Assembly: GCF_963966145.1 (NCBI RefSeq)
Contig: NC_091051.1
Coordinates: 4,960,001-5,024,000 of the forward strand
Length of the DNA: 64,000 bases
Origin: Tenebrio molitor
Lineage: Eukaryota; Arthropoda; Insecta; Coleoptera; Tenebrionidae
Direction of reading: 5' to 3'
The notes below the pieces were generated by a model. The model ran no database searches and was not told where the DNA came from. It was given only the letters and a program-made list of their open reading frames with translations. This document shows, in pieces, positions 11,401 through 20,103 of the stretch (its first letter is position 1; the number at the start of each line of letters is the position of its first letter). Position numbers and translations under genes: made by a program.

Positions 11401-12263
11401 GCCAGCGACGACGGGGAGTGTTCGTACATCCAGCTGCAGGATCTCTTGGGCGACTTTGTCTCGCCGTGCGTGATGGACTGCAAGATCGGCGTGCGGACGT
11501 ATCTCGAGGAAGAGTTGGCCAAGGCTAAAGAGAAGCCCAAGTTGAGGAAGGACATGTACGACAAGATGTGCCAGATCGACTCGAATGCCCCCACCGAGGA
11601 GGAGCACAGGATGAAGGGAGTGACCAAGCCGAGGTACATGGTCTGGAGGGAGACGATCTCGTCCACTGCCACGCTGGGTTTCCGGATAGAAGGGATACGG
11701 AAGGGCGACGGCACCTCCAGCAAAGATTTCAAGACGACCAAGTCCAAAGAGCAGATCTCGAGAGCGTTCCAGGACTTCACGGAAGGCTTCCCCCACGCAG
11801 TGGTAAATCCCTGAATCCCCTTCCGATCACCCGATCTAACTCGTCATTTGCAGCCCAAGTACATCCAGAGGTTGAAGGCGATCAAAGCGACGCTGGAGAC
11901 GTCGCAGTTCTTCAGCAATCACGAGGTAAGCCCCCCGACTGTTGGACGCCTCTTGTCCACAACTAACAGTTGACGATCCAGGTGATCGGCAGCTCGTTGC
12001 TGTTCGTCCACGACCGCTTTAACGCCAACGTCTGGCTGATCGACTTCGCCAAGACCATCAAACTCCCCGAAGAGGTCAAAATCACGCACAGTTCAAAATG
12101 GAAAGTGGGCAACCACGAAGACGGCTACTTGATCGGCGTCAACAATCTCATCTCCATCTTCATGACGATGCTGGAGCAGCAACCAGTCGCCGTCTCGCCG
12201 CCGCTGACGCTCCCAGATCCGCCGGAAATCGCCGAGATGCAAAAGCACGAGGAGAACACCTGA
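5290..12263 (+). CDS. IP3K: Inositol-1,4,5-trisphosphate 3-kinase, six coding exons
   Basis: The enzyme phosphorylates Ins(1,4,5)P3 to Ins(1,3,4,5)P4 in the cytosol, ending the IP3 calcium signal. Coding exons are 5290-5455, 8621-8904, 11120-11296, 11347-11802, 11854-11925 and 11982-12263, in total 1437 nt or 478 residues with no frame conflict. The first junction splits a Glu codon (G|AG); all others are phase 0. Residues 1-150 are poorly conserved and Ser/Arg/Pro-rich with two RRGS sites. Residues 153-177 (GWRKLRNIVQWTPFF and after) match the Trp-containing basic calmodulin-binding segment of the family. PCVMDCKIG at 249-257 is the PxxxDxKxG signature, SSLL (389-392) and IDFA (405-408) are the remaining catalytic and nucleotide-binding motifs. 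The start chosen is the first in-frame ATG; the frame is open upstream to at least a TTG at 5236. The next gene, a K2P channel, is convergent. Confidence 0.95.
5605..5776 (+). repeat. Intronic repeat, copy 1 of 4
   Basis: Shared landmarks with the other copies are GA(C/T)GATGATG, a TTGTAAAGGGGAA-type block, a GA(C/A)..TGA.GA.GATGA block, and TTTTCAATTCTG, in the same order. In the minus-strand reading frame, copy 1 and copy 4 both show RIENYIV. Confidence 0.5.
6123..6476. mobile_element. MITE in IP3K intron 1, AGTCTGTCTC ends
   Basis: The left arm AAGTCTGTCTCAATTCTAAA (from 6123) pairs with the right end, whose reverse complement begins TAGTCTGTCTCAAATCTAAA. TA dinucleotides border both ends. 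The 354 bp body has no ORF that crosses it. Internal motifs relate it to the element at 2786-3125. Confidence 0.65.
6775..6987. mobile_element. MITE in IP3K intron 1, CAGTTGGCTTC ends
   Basis: The left end CAGTTGGCTTCAAAAAAAAC (6775) is mirrored by the right end (reverse complement CGGTTGGCTTCAAAAAAAAA), with TA on both sides: 213 bp, no coding capacity. The ends match those of the 232 bp element at 21620-21851, so this is one family of mariner-like MITE. Confidence 0.75.
6978..7130 (+). repeat. Intronic repeat, copy 2 of 4
   Basis: This copy begins where the MITE at 6775-6987 ends. It shows CGACGATGATGCAGT, ATCTTGTAAAAGGGGAA, TTGACACTGAAGAGGATAA and an AATTCCCAAAAGTAATTTGA block, in the order of the other copies. 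Confidence 0.55.
7300..7480 (+). repeat. Intronic repeat, copy 3 of 4
   Basis: It carries GACAATGATGCAGTTCTGAT, GTTGTAAAAGAGGAA, TTGACACTGAAGACGATGA and AACTAATTTGATAACTG. Similarity to copy 4 also extends upstream (CACATTTAA..TTTGTC or TTTATC, CTCAACTTCTT.AGAAT or CGTCAACTTCTGGCAAAT), so copies 3 and 4 are tandem units of about 300-330 bp. Confidence 0.6.
7628..7770 (+). repeat. Intronic repeat, copy 4 of 4
   Basis: It carries TTGTAAAAAGGGAAACACTT, TGACAGTGATAATGACGATG and TTTTCAATTCTCGAAAA, matching copies 1-3. A partial start of a fifth unit (CACATTTAACATC) follows at about 7788. Confidence 0.5.
8621..8904 (+). CDS. IP3K: IP3K coding exon 2 (Ser/Arg/Pro-rich linker)
   Basis: The exon opens with AG (completing Glu56) after CCCCTTGCAG and closes CCCAAG|GTCAGT in phase 0. 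It codes for residues 56-150: a low-complexity SPNRSPSRSPSPGSD segment, two RRGS sites (protein kinase A consensus RRxS), an acidic SSDDLSSEWESD stretch, and a VPDIPKVHQLPK end that leads into the conserved domain. It is probably a disordered regulatory region. Confidence 0.85.
9158..9165. promoter_or_regulatory. CRE palindrome TGACGTCA (1 of 4)
   Basis: A perfect cAMP-response element octamer, the known CREB/ATF-family site, lies 253 nt after the exon 2 donor. Function is inferred from the match and from clustering with three more sites within 1.9 kb. Confidence 0.4.
9684..9992. mobile_element. MITE in IP3K intron 2, AGTCCG ends
   Basis: The left end TAGTCCGTTTTTTTAAATAA pairs with the right end (reverse complement AAGTCCGTTTTTTTTTAATA), followed on both sides by TCAATTGTCA, and TA borders the outside. 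It is 309 bp and non-coding. Confidence 0.7.
10180..10193. promoter_or_regulatory. 14 bp perfect palindrome next to an Inr-like TCAGT
   Basis: GCACAACGTTGTGC is perfectly self-complementary, and the arthropod initiator-like TCAGT lies directly before it (10175-10179). It is about 230 nt upstream of the candidate alternative exon at 10423. I saw no TATA box or DPE at a fitting distance, so a start site here is only a suggestion. Confidence 0.2.
10341..10348. promoter_or_regulatory. CRE palindrome TGACGTCA (2 of 4)
   Basis: A perfect octamer 75 nt upstream of the candidate alternative start codon at 10423, a usual promoter-proximal distance for CREs if that exon is used. Confidence 0.4.
10423..10551 (+). 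CDS. Candidate alternative first exon of IP3K (isoform A)
   Basis: An ATG opens a 43-codon basic peptide (MTQDGGEKAVQRRREC and on, ending NRKRRIML) that stops at CTG|GTACGT, a good donor in phase 0. Spliced to exon 3 at 11120 (also phase 0) it would replace the first 150 residues and keep the calmodulin-binding and kinase parts intact. IP3-kinases of other animals do have isoforms with different N-termini. There is no similarity evidence for the peptide itself. Confidence 0.3.
10643..10650. promoter_or_regulatory. CRE palindrome TGACGTCA (3 of 4)
   Basis: A perfect octamer between the two candidate alternative first exons, 135 nt upstream of the ATG at 10785. Confidence 0.4.
10785..10862 (+). 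CDS. Candidate alternative first exon of IP3K (isoform B)
   Basis: An ATG opens 26 codons (MAQAWKNDESWFMYGRGSNP, then RVRRRQ), ending CAG|GTGCGC in phase 0, so it also joins in frame to exon 3 at 11120. The donor is weaker than that at 10551. It is an alternative to the isoform A exon, and only one of them, or neither, may be real. Confidence 0.25.
10994..11001. promoter_or_regulatory. CRE palindrome TGACGTCA (4 of 4)
   Basis: A perfect octamer 119 nt upstream of the exon 3 acceptor. Confidence 0.35.
11120..11296 (+). CDS. IP3K: IP3K coding exon 3 (calmodulin-binding and kinase start)
   Basis: It runs from CTGTTGCAG| to TTCAAA|GTAGTT, phase 0 on both sides, and encodes residues 151-209: PSGWRKLRNIVQWTPFFQTY, then KKQRYPWVQLAGHQGNFKAG and on. 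This is one of the most conserved parts of the family and confirms the assignment. Confidence 0.92.
11347..11802 (+). CDS. IP3K: IP3K coding exon 4 (catalytic core)
   Basis: This exon encodes residues 210-361 after a 50 bp intron. It contains LRPYVPEYKG (216-225), PCVMDCKIG (249-257, where Asp253 and Lys255 are the signature residues), RYMVWRE and GFRIEGI with the substrate-binding Lys. It closes GCAGTG|GTAAAT. Frame and family agreement are clear throughout. Confidence 0.95.
11854..11925 (+). CDS. IP3K: IP3K coding exon 5
   Basis: A 72 nt exon between TCATTTGCAG and GAG|GTAAGC encodes PKYIQRLKAIKATLETSQFF then SNHE (residues 362-385). The flanking introns are 51 and 56 bp. Confidence 0.92.
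11982..12263 (+). CDS. IP3K: IP3K coding exon 6 (C-terminus)
   Basis: After GACGATCCAG this exon encodes residues 386-478 and a TGA stop. It contains SSLLFVHD (389-396) and LIDFAKT (404-410), which finish the catalytic site, then GYLIGVNNLISIF, the usual end of the domain, and a short Pro-rich tail. I did not find a clear AATAAA within the next 160 bp. Confidence 0.95.
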   Translation: MIGSSLLFVHDRFNANVWLIDFAKTIKLPEEVKITHSSKWKVGNHEDGYLIGVNNLISIFMTMLEQQPVAVSPPLTLPDPPEIAEMQKHEENT

Positions 12264-13732
12264 TCGCAACGATCTCAACGAACAGATTTGTAGGGATGCA
12301 ATTCTTGAACTAGTCGAGAATTTTCTTCGTTTGTTAATAATTAACGGTTATCTTAATTGTAAATGTATGAAATGGTATTATTTATTTTTAATTTATATAA
12401 TTGTAGTTGTTGAGATTGCCACAATGTATTGCATTTTTTTTTCTAACTGTTACTACCATTTGCAATGAGATAATGGCGTTCCACGCGACGACAATGCACT
12501 GATACACGTACCTACGACCAATTATGTCGTACCCGTCAACCCATACAGTAACTTTCTGTAAACCACCCAAGATGTAGGCTAAGACCCTGTTAGCATTATT
12601 ATTAATTATTCATTGTTTCACGATCATTTATTTTCATACTTACATGAAATATATGCTATTCTACGGACTTTTCTATCTCTACACCACCACACTCCACCAA
12701 AACAAAACACTCGAGGGTGTTTTCCAACCATTTTTTTGGGTCACAGATGCAACCGTTGCACTCGAACGAGGTTATCACAGATAAAGATGCAGAAAAATAT
12801 TTACCAGACACTAAGTATTTGCAAGTACCCTTCGGTGAAAGTGGCAGGATTAGTCTAACAAAAAACAATCGCTGGCGTTTCATGTCAAAATCTAATCTAC
12901 AGACGGAGACCTGTTTAGGTTTGTAATCTCAAGGTTAAACGTAAGTTTGTACCAATGACAAGCTTACTAGAATGTCATTTAATTGACTCGTTTACAGTTA
13001 GAAGATTTAACCTAGGTTAGTCTTCAGTAATTTAGATAAACAATCTACTTGCTTTCTTTTCCCTTCTTCTTTATCTTACGTTTGTTTCATTGTCACTGTC
13101 CTATTGGTTATTATCCTGTTATTTTCTTTTTCTATCAGGTAATCTATCTCACGCCAAACTGAATTACCTGCAGAGTCATGAATTTCCTGATTTTCATCTA
13201 ATCTAAATGTTTCATCTGCAAATCACGATTATGAAGGCACCTTAATTGCACAGAGGCTTTTGAGACGTAATATAAATCAATAAAACACACTTAAACCACT
13301 TGACAAAAGATTCGTGCAAGTTTTATGTAATTGATAAAGGCCCAGGTGAAGTTTATATCAAAATGGTGGACTACCGTATCGGTATAAGCTGTTTCATTCG
13401 GATAAATTACGTAAACAAGTCACAATTAATTGAAGTGTGTAAAACATACATAATTATGCAATTATTGATGATTAGCAGAAGTGTGAATCAAAAAAATCTG
13501 ATTTTTTAATCGTTATCGGAGTAGGCAATCTGATGTACAAGTGTTGTTTTGGTTGCATAAGCGTAGATCAAAACATTTTTATCTTCCGCTTGTGATAAGT
13601 TTTACCTCATCATCTCGCACAAGCACTTTCTTGTTCTCTACTTTATCTCTGATCCTTCGATACGAGATTATCGATAACCTAGTTGCGGTGCAACAGTTAT
13701 AAAAATGCAACAATAAAACAATAAATATGTTA
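12264..13732. other. Convergent intergenic stretch between IP3K and the K2P channel
   Basis: The 3' ends of the two genes face each other here. The DNA is AT-rich and apart from a doubtful small ORF at 12747-12926 I see no gene. A typical AATAAA on the + strand occurs only at about 13281, which seems too far for the kinase; a variant signal is more likely. Confidence 0.5.
12747..12926 (+). CDS. Doubtful small ORF, 59 residues
   Basis: An ATG stands directly after TTTTTTTGGGTCACAG, which looks like a splice acceptor, and opens MQPLHSNEVITDKDAEKYLP and on to a TAA at 12926. The peptide has ordinary protein composition (WRFMSK, LQVPFGESGR) but matches nothing I know. The opposite strand is open over nearly the same stretch (12883-12656, a Cys-containing frame), so one of the two is a shadow and possibly both. 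It might be an exon of an unseen gene, a decayed transposon ORF or chance. Confidence 0.2.
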   Translation: MQPLHSNEVITDKDAEKYLPDTKYLQVPFGESGRISLTKNNRWRFMSKSNLQTETCLGL

Positions 13733-13738
13733 TTTATT
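13733..13738 (-). terminator. Polyadenylation signal of the K2P gene
   Basis: TTTATT on the + strand is AATAAA on the - strand, 95 nt past the channel stop codon, the usual place for a poly(A) signal. A second AATAAA is on the + strand nearby but does not concern this gene. Confidence 0.5.
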
Positions 13739-13832
13739 AAATGCAATGGAAATCAACAGAAGGCACTTGAGAAACAGTCGCTAATCACAGAAACAGGAGC
13801 ACATCCTTAATACTTCATCGACCTGATACAGG

Positions 13833-15440
13833 TCACACATCGTCCTTGTTCTCCCTCTTGTTGACTTGCCTTTGAACCGGACTAATACTGATAGTGGGCA
13901 CGTTCAATATCCTGGAGAACCTCCTTCCGCCGCGTGCCGCCTCCTCCGGGGGCCTCGGCGTGTACGGCGGCGGCGCTAGGAAGTTCTCCTCGACCGGCCT
14001 GAGCGAGAACCTGCGCCTCTCGTTCTGCACGGTGTGAGAGTCGGGCATGAGAGAGGTGCGTCTGGCTTGCAGGTTGGGTCTGATGGCGAGACGTCGAGCC
14101 CTGGGGGGCGATTGAGTCTTAGGCGGGGACAATCCGGCGGTTCCCAGCTTCCTCTTGGGGGCACCGCTGGGTTGCAGCATGGTCTCGGGCACCGTGATCG
14201 CCGACAGGGCTCTGATGAAGTCTGCGATCGAGGTTTGTTCGAGAACCGCCTCTTGCTGCTCGGTCGACATCACCGAGACTCTACCTCGGTTGGTCTGGCG
14301 GAGGTAGCGGTCTTCAGCAGTGGAGAACATGCTGGCTCTGCGCCGGTTCTGCTCCACGTCAGGCGCCTTGTCGTCTTTGGGCGTGATAAACTTGTTCTTG
14401 AGACGGGTGAGGAGGTTCTGCGAGCTCTTCTCAGTTTCGGATGAAGGCTCGGAGAAGGTTCGCGGCCGGAGGAAGGATTGGTAGTTGTGGGTCGAGTCCT
14501 GGTACCAGGAGATGTCATGATGCGCCTCGACTTTGTGCATCGACGGGACTCGGATGTCGCTGACGGCGCGTCTGCGTTGGGGTTTGGGCAAAGAAGGAGT
14601 CTGACTCTTGAGCGACCATTTACTGCCGAATCTCTCACTGGCGAGGATCTCCGAGTCGGAGAAACCTTCATAGGCGCCGTCGCTCATCTCGCTCTTGTTG
14701 TCCAGGTTGCCGAGTGCGTCAACGACCATCATGAGGAGGTCCTTCTGCTGCATGAACTCGTTGGTGGGTTGGAAGGTGAGATCTTTGTCGATGCGCTCCA
14801 GATCGCTGTCCGACTGGATCTGGTGGAGGATGAAGTGTCCGGGACACTCCGACAAGGCGCGTTTCCTCGCCATCGTGGGCGAGTCCAAGTTGCGGTAGAT
14901 GTTCAAATCTGGACAACTCTGGCTCCTCTCGAGGCGTTTCGGGGTGTAGTCGAAGTCGTCCTTGTAGACGCGCTTCACCTTCAAGAAGAGGAACTCCTGG
15001 AGGAGGGTGCGCAGCTCTTGTCGGATGCGAACCGGCGTCTTCTTGATGTTCTGCGTGATGATCTGTTCGATCTCGTGTATCCTCTTGCTCTGGAGAGCTT
15101 GGGTGATGAAGCCGAGGATCATGACGACGTAGCCGAGGCCTCCGATCACCCAAATCAAAAGGAAAATCTTGTAGAGCCAGTAGGTGAAGTCGGGGAAGTC
15201 GTTGACGTTCTCTACACCCGCGACGTAATCACCGAAGCCGATGGTGGTCAAGGTGACGAAACAGTAGTAGACGGCCACGTCGTACTCCCAGCCTTCGAAG
15301 AGTACCATAAAAGCGGACGGCAGGAAAATGAAGAAAGTGAAACCGGGTACTAAATAGAGGACGACTTGGCTGATGAGGCCCAAGCGCGTGGTGTCGTCTT
15401 GCGTTTTCGAGGTTTTCCAGCGGTGGTACAGTTTCGTAAA
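13833..15440 (-). CDS. K2P channel exon 3 (TM3, pore 2, TM4, long tail)
   Basis: It starts after TTTCTAG on the minus strand, reads FTKLYHRWKTSKTQDDTTR and continues into the second pore half (YYCFVTLTTIGFGDYVAG) and TM4. The remaining frame has no intron. The tail contains KRLERSQSCPDLN, RRRAVSDIR, RRRASMFSTAED, RRTSLMPD and RRRFSLRP, all likely phosphorylation or 14-3-3-type sites by consensus only. Confidence 0.92.
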   Translation of the reverse strand, partial: FTKLYHRWKTSKTQDDTTRLGLISQVVLYLVPGFTFFIFLPSAFMVLFEGWEYDVAVYYCFVTLTTIGFGDYVAGVENVNDFPDFTYWLYKIFLLIWVIGGLGYVVMILGFITQALQSKRIHEIEQIITQNIKKTPVRIRQELRTLLQEFLFLKVKRVYKDDFDYTPKRLERSQSCPDLNIYRNLDSPTMARKRALSECPGHFILHQIQSDSDLERIDKDLTFQPTNEFMQQKDLLMMVVDALGNLDNKSEMSDGAYEGFSDSEILASERFGSKWSLKSQTPSLPKPQRRRAVSDIRVPSMHKVEAHHDISWYQDSTHNYQSFLRPRTFSEPSSETEKSSQNLLTRLKNKFITPKDDKAPDVEQNRRRASMFSTAEDRYLRQTNRGRVSVMSTEQQEAVLEQTSIADFIRALSAITVPETMLQPSGAPKRKLGTAGLSPPKTQSPPRARRLAIRPNLQARRTSLMPDSHTVQNERRRFSLRPVEENFLAPPPYTPRPPEEAARGGRRFSRILNVPTISISPVQRQVNKRENKDDV

Positions 15441-15995
15441 CTAGAAAGCGCGATTGGTTTGTGACGTGGGAGTGGATATAATTCAGTCGGTGACTCACCG
15501 ATCTCCCGAAGAAGTTGCCCAGCGTCACCATCACTATGCCGTTCATGGGTATGCCGATGAGGCCGTAGAAAATCATGAAGATCCGTCCGAACATGGTGGT
15601 GGGCGCGAGGTTGCCGTACCCGATGGTACTCACAACCGTGATGACGAAAAAAAGAGAGTGGTAAAAGTCCCACCTCTTGTTAGGGGGCACGTCGCTCATG
15701 TTCTTCTGCAGGGGCTTGCCGCAGTAGTCGCTCAGTTCTCTGAAGAACTCGCGCTCGTCGAGGGGCGGGCGCGCGTTGGTGAAAAGCTTCTCGAAGTACC
15801 CTGCAAGAAGAGTTTTGACACGTGTCAACAGTCACAACCGGTGGTAGTACCTCCGAGCCGGGACTTTTCCAAATTGTCTTCCTCCAACCGTTTGTTTTCT
15901 TCTTCGGTCTCGACGATGTGGTAGATCCCTGCCCCCAGACAGAGGTACAGGATGAAGATGCACAGCACCGCGAACCACTGCTTCTTGGACATCAT
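13833..15995 (-). CDS. Two-pore-domain (K2P) potassium channel, three coding exons
   Basis: K2P channels carry background K+ current across the plasma membrane as dimers of subunits with two pore loops. Exons on the minus strand are 15995-15851, 15800-15499 and 15440-13833, in total 2055 nt or 684 residues, with a 50 bp phase-1 intron and a 58 bp phase-0 intron. TM1 is at about 7-28 (FAVLCIFILYLCLGAGIYHI), the first pore filter TIGYG at 107-111, TM2 at about 119-143, TM3 at about 171-197, the second filter TIGFG at 215-219 and TM4 at about 237-264. The cytosolic tail of about 420 residues is long for the family and has many basic-directed Ser sites (RRRAS, RRTS, RRFS). The start is the first ATG after a stop-containing frame. 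It is one of the insect K2P paralogues; I do not assign which. Confidence 0.93.
15499..15800 (-). CDS. K2P channel exon 2 (pore 1 and TM2)
   Basis: It runs from CTTCTTGCAG|GG to ATCG|GTGAGT on the minus strand and encodes residues 49-149. The pore helix and filter are FFVITVVSTIGYGNLAPTT, followed by TM2 (FMIFYGLIGIPMNGIVMVTL). The extracellular cap region (DEREFFRELSDYCGK) contains the single Cys that links K2P subunits in many family members. Confidence 0.92.
15851..15995 (-). CDS. K2P channel exon 1 (N-terminus and TM1)
   Basis: It begins with ATGATG directly after CTCTCGCAG, encodes MMSKKQWFAVLCIFILYLCL and on to SRLG, and ends GGAG|GTACTA with one base left over, which completes the Gly codon at the start of exon 2. 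Reading upstream through the preceding donor gives a TGA in the same frame, so coding starts here. Confidence 0.88.
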
Positions 15996-16043
15996 CTGCG
16001 AGAGACGTTGGTAGAGTGTCGTCGGGTTCGACTGTCCACTTAC

Positions 16044-16064
16044 CTTGGATGCAAATCACGTAAA
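16044..16064 (-). other. End of a 5' untranslated exon of the K2P gene
   Basis: On the minus strand ATCCAAG|GTAAGT is a strong donor 48 nt before the acceptor in front of the first ATG, so an untranslated leader exon ends at 16044. Its beginning is uncertain: ATTAATACAG just before 16064 could be an acceptor (a 21 nt micro-exon), or the exon may extend further upstream. Confidence 0.5.
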
Positions 16065-16089
16065 CTGTATTAATAACAATGTAAGTTTA

Positions 16090-18800
16090 GTGGTGTTATC
16101 CGCCGTTTAATGAGGCGATTATCCACTTGTTCCCCAAATTAACAACTTCCACCAACACTCGGGGCTGTCGTCACAAATCGATCGAGATCCGATCACAATG
16201 AAGGGCTAGTTCCGAGGTGCGGCTCGGTACTCTGTTATCCTTCATGCTTTTGGACGAGCGCGCACGGCGGTGGTACCGTGTGTGATGAACTGATTTCTTG
16301 ATAGTCGACCGGTAAAGTGTGAACTTTTCGAAACATTTATCCATTATGATATGGCCGTCCTTGTCTTAGTCAAATGTGCGATATGAGGATGACGAGGAGG
16401 GGGCCACTTGAAGATTACGAGTGGAAAACGGACTTTTCGCCGTTTTCCTCGGCGCCTCCAATCAGGTCGGCTAGAAACCGTTTTGAAAGAGCCATCACGT
16501 GCCGCAATTCGTGAAAAAGAATTATGCGAATTTTATGCAAATCGTCTAATGAGTTTTTGAATGATCCTCCCAGGTACCAGCGCTTCCTCTCGTCGTCCAG
16601 TCTTGGCGCTCGTCCGAGTGAGGCAATGTTGACAGAAGCGATTTGCGCCAGTCGCTAACCAATTGTCGGTTTTTTCGCAAATTAGGCGCTAACTAATCAC
16701 TCTTATTATTGGGGATGATGGTAGAGAAATCGGGTGTTGCGCGACTCTTTCGACATTTTCTTGTCACCTTGTAAATCGATCGAAATAATCCTCGCTATAT
16801 TGGAATTTTGTGTATTAATCCGTTGCAAAATCGATCAATAAATTAACACCTCGAAGGAAATATTCCATTCCGACGTCACCTCGCGGTCCGCCGTCGATGC
16901 ACCCGTCTCTTACTTAACTTGAGTAGTCAGGCAGATTAGATAAGTCGCATTGTTTTCGATCGAGAAAATCACGTCGATTCACGAGGCGATTGTTCGATTT
17001 CCACTTTCCTTCTGAAAAAATCATATTTCACGCGCCAGAGCCTTGATATCAATACACATCTAAGAGAGGCCAACCAGGCTTGCGAAACACCCACAAATAT
17101 AGGCAAAGAGATTCTTTTGTTAGGGACGTCTGATGCGTCGTCGACAGGTACTAATAAGTCCGACGTCACTTTACCTCACTATTATGACAATTAATTAACG
17201 GCGGAGGTGGTGTGTTTGCTCGTGCCGATCTGGTAATAATCGGCGTCCATTAAAGGATTCCGTTGTTTTTCGCTTACATAACGCCGATCGCCACCAATCA
17301 AACGTTTACAATTCATCCGTCTTGTACGAGTAGATTTGGCCGAGCTTGTCAACAACACCGGCTTTTTTCCGGATTGCCATTAATCTTGACGAGTGAATGG
17401 CGCTCCGCACCACGATTTCCATACCAAAAGGTGCAAATAGTTTTTTTGCGACAAGACGTAAGTATTTTTTTCCGCGGGTAATGCATCAGCGGGCTTGGAC
17501 TTGTTTGTCCGCAACTAGCGCCCTCTAGGAATGTCACTTTTGTATAACACCGAGGAGATGCACGATGCCAGATGAAACTAGAAATTGTTTTGGAATTTTA
17601 TTTGCAACTTACTTAAACACTTCTCAACGAGTTCATTCAGATTTGTTTTTGTTGACGTTTTGTTAGATGCAATAGATAATCTTGATAAACAGAAACAATT
17701 AATAATCATTGAATGTTTAATGCAAAATGTGTGTTTTATTATATCAAAATCTAACTAATACGGCGTCTTGGCTAACCTGTTTTTAAAATTTTTTTCTGAC
17801 GTTGACTTCCTTTCGATATTTTTTTTGCAGGAGCACTTGAAGCAAAAATAACGGAAATTTCATGGATCATAAAACATAATATTACGAATTGACGCAGTAG
17901 AGGCGGACATTTTTTGCGACAAGATTAGATAATTTGCAGGATGTCGGTTGAGGATAAGTGGCATTTTTCGGAAAATGTGTGAAATCGATCAACGGTTTGT
18001 TAGAATTTGTTTTATTTAGGATCTAGATTTTAACTCATTTATTGACTCTTTTGAGAAATTATTTGAGTAAAGTTTATGGTGAGGCAATAAAATTTACACA
18101 CTGCAAAAATTCTATTAAATGATTCAGATCTAAAAAGGTTTACAAACTGCTTATTACGTAGTACATTAATCAGCTTCATTACTTTTTTTTTAAAGAAACT
18201 GCTCTATTTTTATTTTGAAAGGTTCTTTCCTAATTTTTCACGATAAAGCTGTTTCTAAATATTTTAGGAAAGTATTTTAAAATTGAAAAAAATTCAAAAG
18301 TAAGTAGGACGAACATTTTGAAAGTACTTTGGATGTGACATAAAAAGGGAGCTTATACTGATCTAGGTAGACAAAATGATTCAATTATGAAAAATGAATT
18401 GTTTTTGCGGCCTTGACGTTTCCAGTTATCAACGATTTGCATCAAAATTTTGAAACTATAGAAAAAGATGTATTGATTTTTATCTTTTTAATTTATTAAT
18501 CTCATTACAACGTTGCCTACACTCCTACAGTATCTTGACATCTGTAAGATCGACACAAAAATCATTTTTTTTTTTTTTTTTTTATTAAATCTAAATAGAA
18601 GGAAATTGATCCTTCAACTTGCTGACAGCTAAGTTCTAGATTAATTTTTTTTGCGTTGACCGCTTGTTAATTTCAATATTAATGAATTATTTTGTCTACA
18701 ATATAGTGTATTAATGTATCTCATTAATGTACCTCATTAATACGCTATTTTTCATTAATCAACGATTGTTGCGATTTTGACGTTTTGATGATATTTTGAT
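16090..18800. other. Intergenic stretch upstream of the K2P gene
   Basis: No gene seen. From 16100 to about 17560 the DNA is GC-richer and unique-looking, which suits promoter and regulatory DNA of the channel; it then becomes very AT-rich with a run of about 20 T at 18566-18586. One CTCF-like core lies at 17518. Confidence 0.5.
17518..17526 (-). promoter_or_regulatory. CTCF-like core AGAGGGCGC (1 of 5)
   Basis: The minus strand reads CCTAGAGGGCGCTAG. The nonamer and flanks resemble the CTCF consensus (C..TAGAGGGCGC). Binding is inferred only from the match. Confidence 0.3.
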
Positions 18801-18832
18801 GTATAAACAACATCGAACATGCATTGTTTGCA

Positions 18833-19362
18833 TTTACCAACACTGCAGCAGGTAGTGCAGCAAGGTTTTCTATATTTTATTGCTCCATAACTGCACAATT
18901 ACGAATTCACTTTTCCAAAAGCCGACCTTTTTGGTTATAATTCGCATGTCATATTTTTCAAAGGTAACTAGATTTTTTTAGCAACCGTGATTTTTACGTG
19001 AAATTGAATGTGAATGGAGTTGACGTCTTTTGACACTCTTCTTGGAAAAGTGAATAGAAAGTGTTGAAAAATTTAAAAATTGCCTACCCTGAGGACAAAA
19101 AAAGGATGGAGGTATTTTATAAGGTCTCATCTTTATCGAAAAAAATTAAATTGGTTTTGATTTGGCTTTAATTTGAAATTTTGTCACAAAAAAAAGTTTG
19201 CGGTCAAGGAAAAAATTTTGTAATCAACTTGTCTGTTAATGGGCGATTAATAATCTCAACTATTAAAGGCACTCACTCGCTACACTCGTTCGTGCTTTAA
19301 ACAGTTTCGATTATTAATCGCCTTCATTAACAAACTAGTTTATTAAATAACTATTAAGCAAT
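18833..19362 (-). repeat. Interspersed repeat with a large hairpin, copy 1
   Basis: About 530 bp here is the reverse complement of 52451-52966, with boundaries at CCAACACTGCAGCAG on one side and ACTAGTTTATTAAATAACTA on the other. The body has no ORF. At 19234-19332 it folds into a hairpin of about 45 paired bases (arms TGTTAATG, GGCGATTAATAATC, TTAAAG). It is probably a non-autonomous DNA element. Confidence 0.75.
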
Positions 19363-20103
19363 GATTTTAAAGGATGTTTAATTCGATTTTTTTTAATTAA
19401 AAAAGTTTAAGAAATGAAACACAATTCAGTAAAGTTTACCTGCTGAAAACCTAAAATTTGTTTAAAACCACATGTCCTTAAGATGTTCTAAATAAAGGTA
19501 CATTTATTTTAAAATTGTATACTTATTTTTAATTTTTAATGTAATTTTATTTCAAGATTTCCCGATTTCAAAAATTAAAATGAGTTTATTTTTTAAACTA
19601 ATATCTAGAAAGCAATAATTCATAGATCTAAGAATTCACTTCACCTATTAGTCGAAGTCTTTTCAGGATGGGCGTGTCAATTATGTGAACCGCCAATGAC
19701 CAGACAATGAACTACGAGTATGTATGTAATCAAATTACGAAGTCTTATTCTAATATCTTTAAATTTTGCTGAATTTCCATTCAATATAAAAAATGTCAAG
19801 ATTTAATAATTTAAAACAAATAAAGTAAGTTCTAGGTAAACCGGAAATAGCAAAATCAATTCCAAAATTTACAATTTGGATACCAAGTACATATCCCTTT
19901 CCAGTAGAATTCTTAAATTCTTTGAATCTTTATTGTTTTAATTTGAAAAAATTAAAAAAGAAAATGTTTAAATATGGATTCGATTATCTCTGTGAATTTA
20001 CATAACGGCTTTTCAAAATCAGGCACTTTTTATGTTACTTACTCTACACAATCTAAAATTAACTCGTCGAATGAACATATTCAACGATTAAACACAATAA
20101 TAT

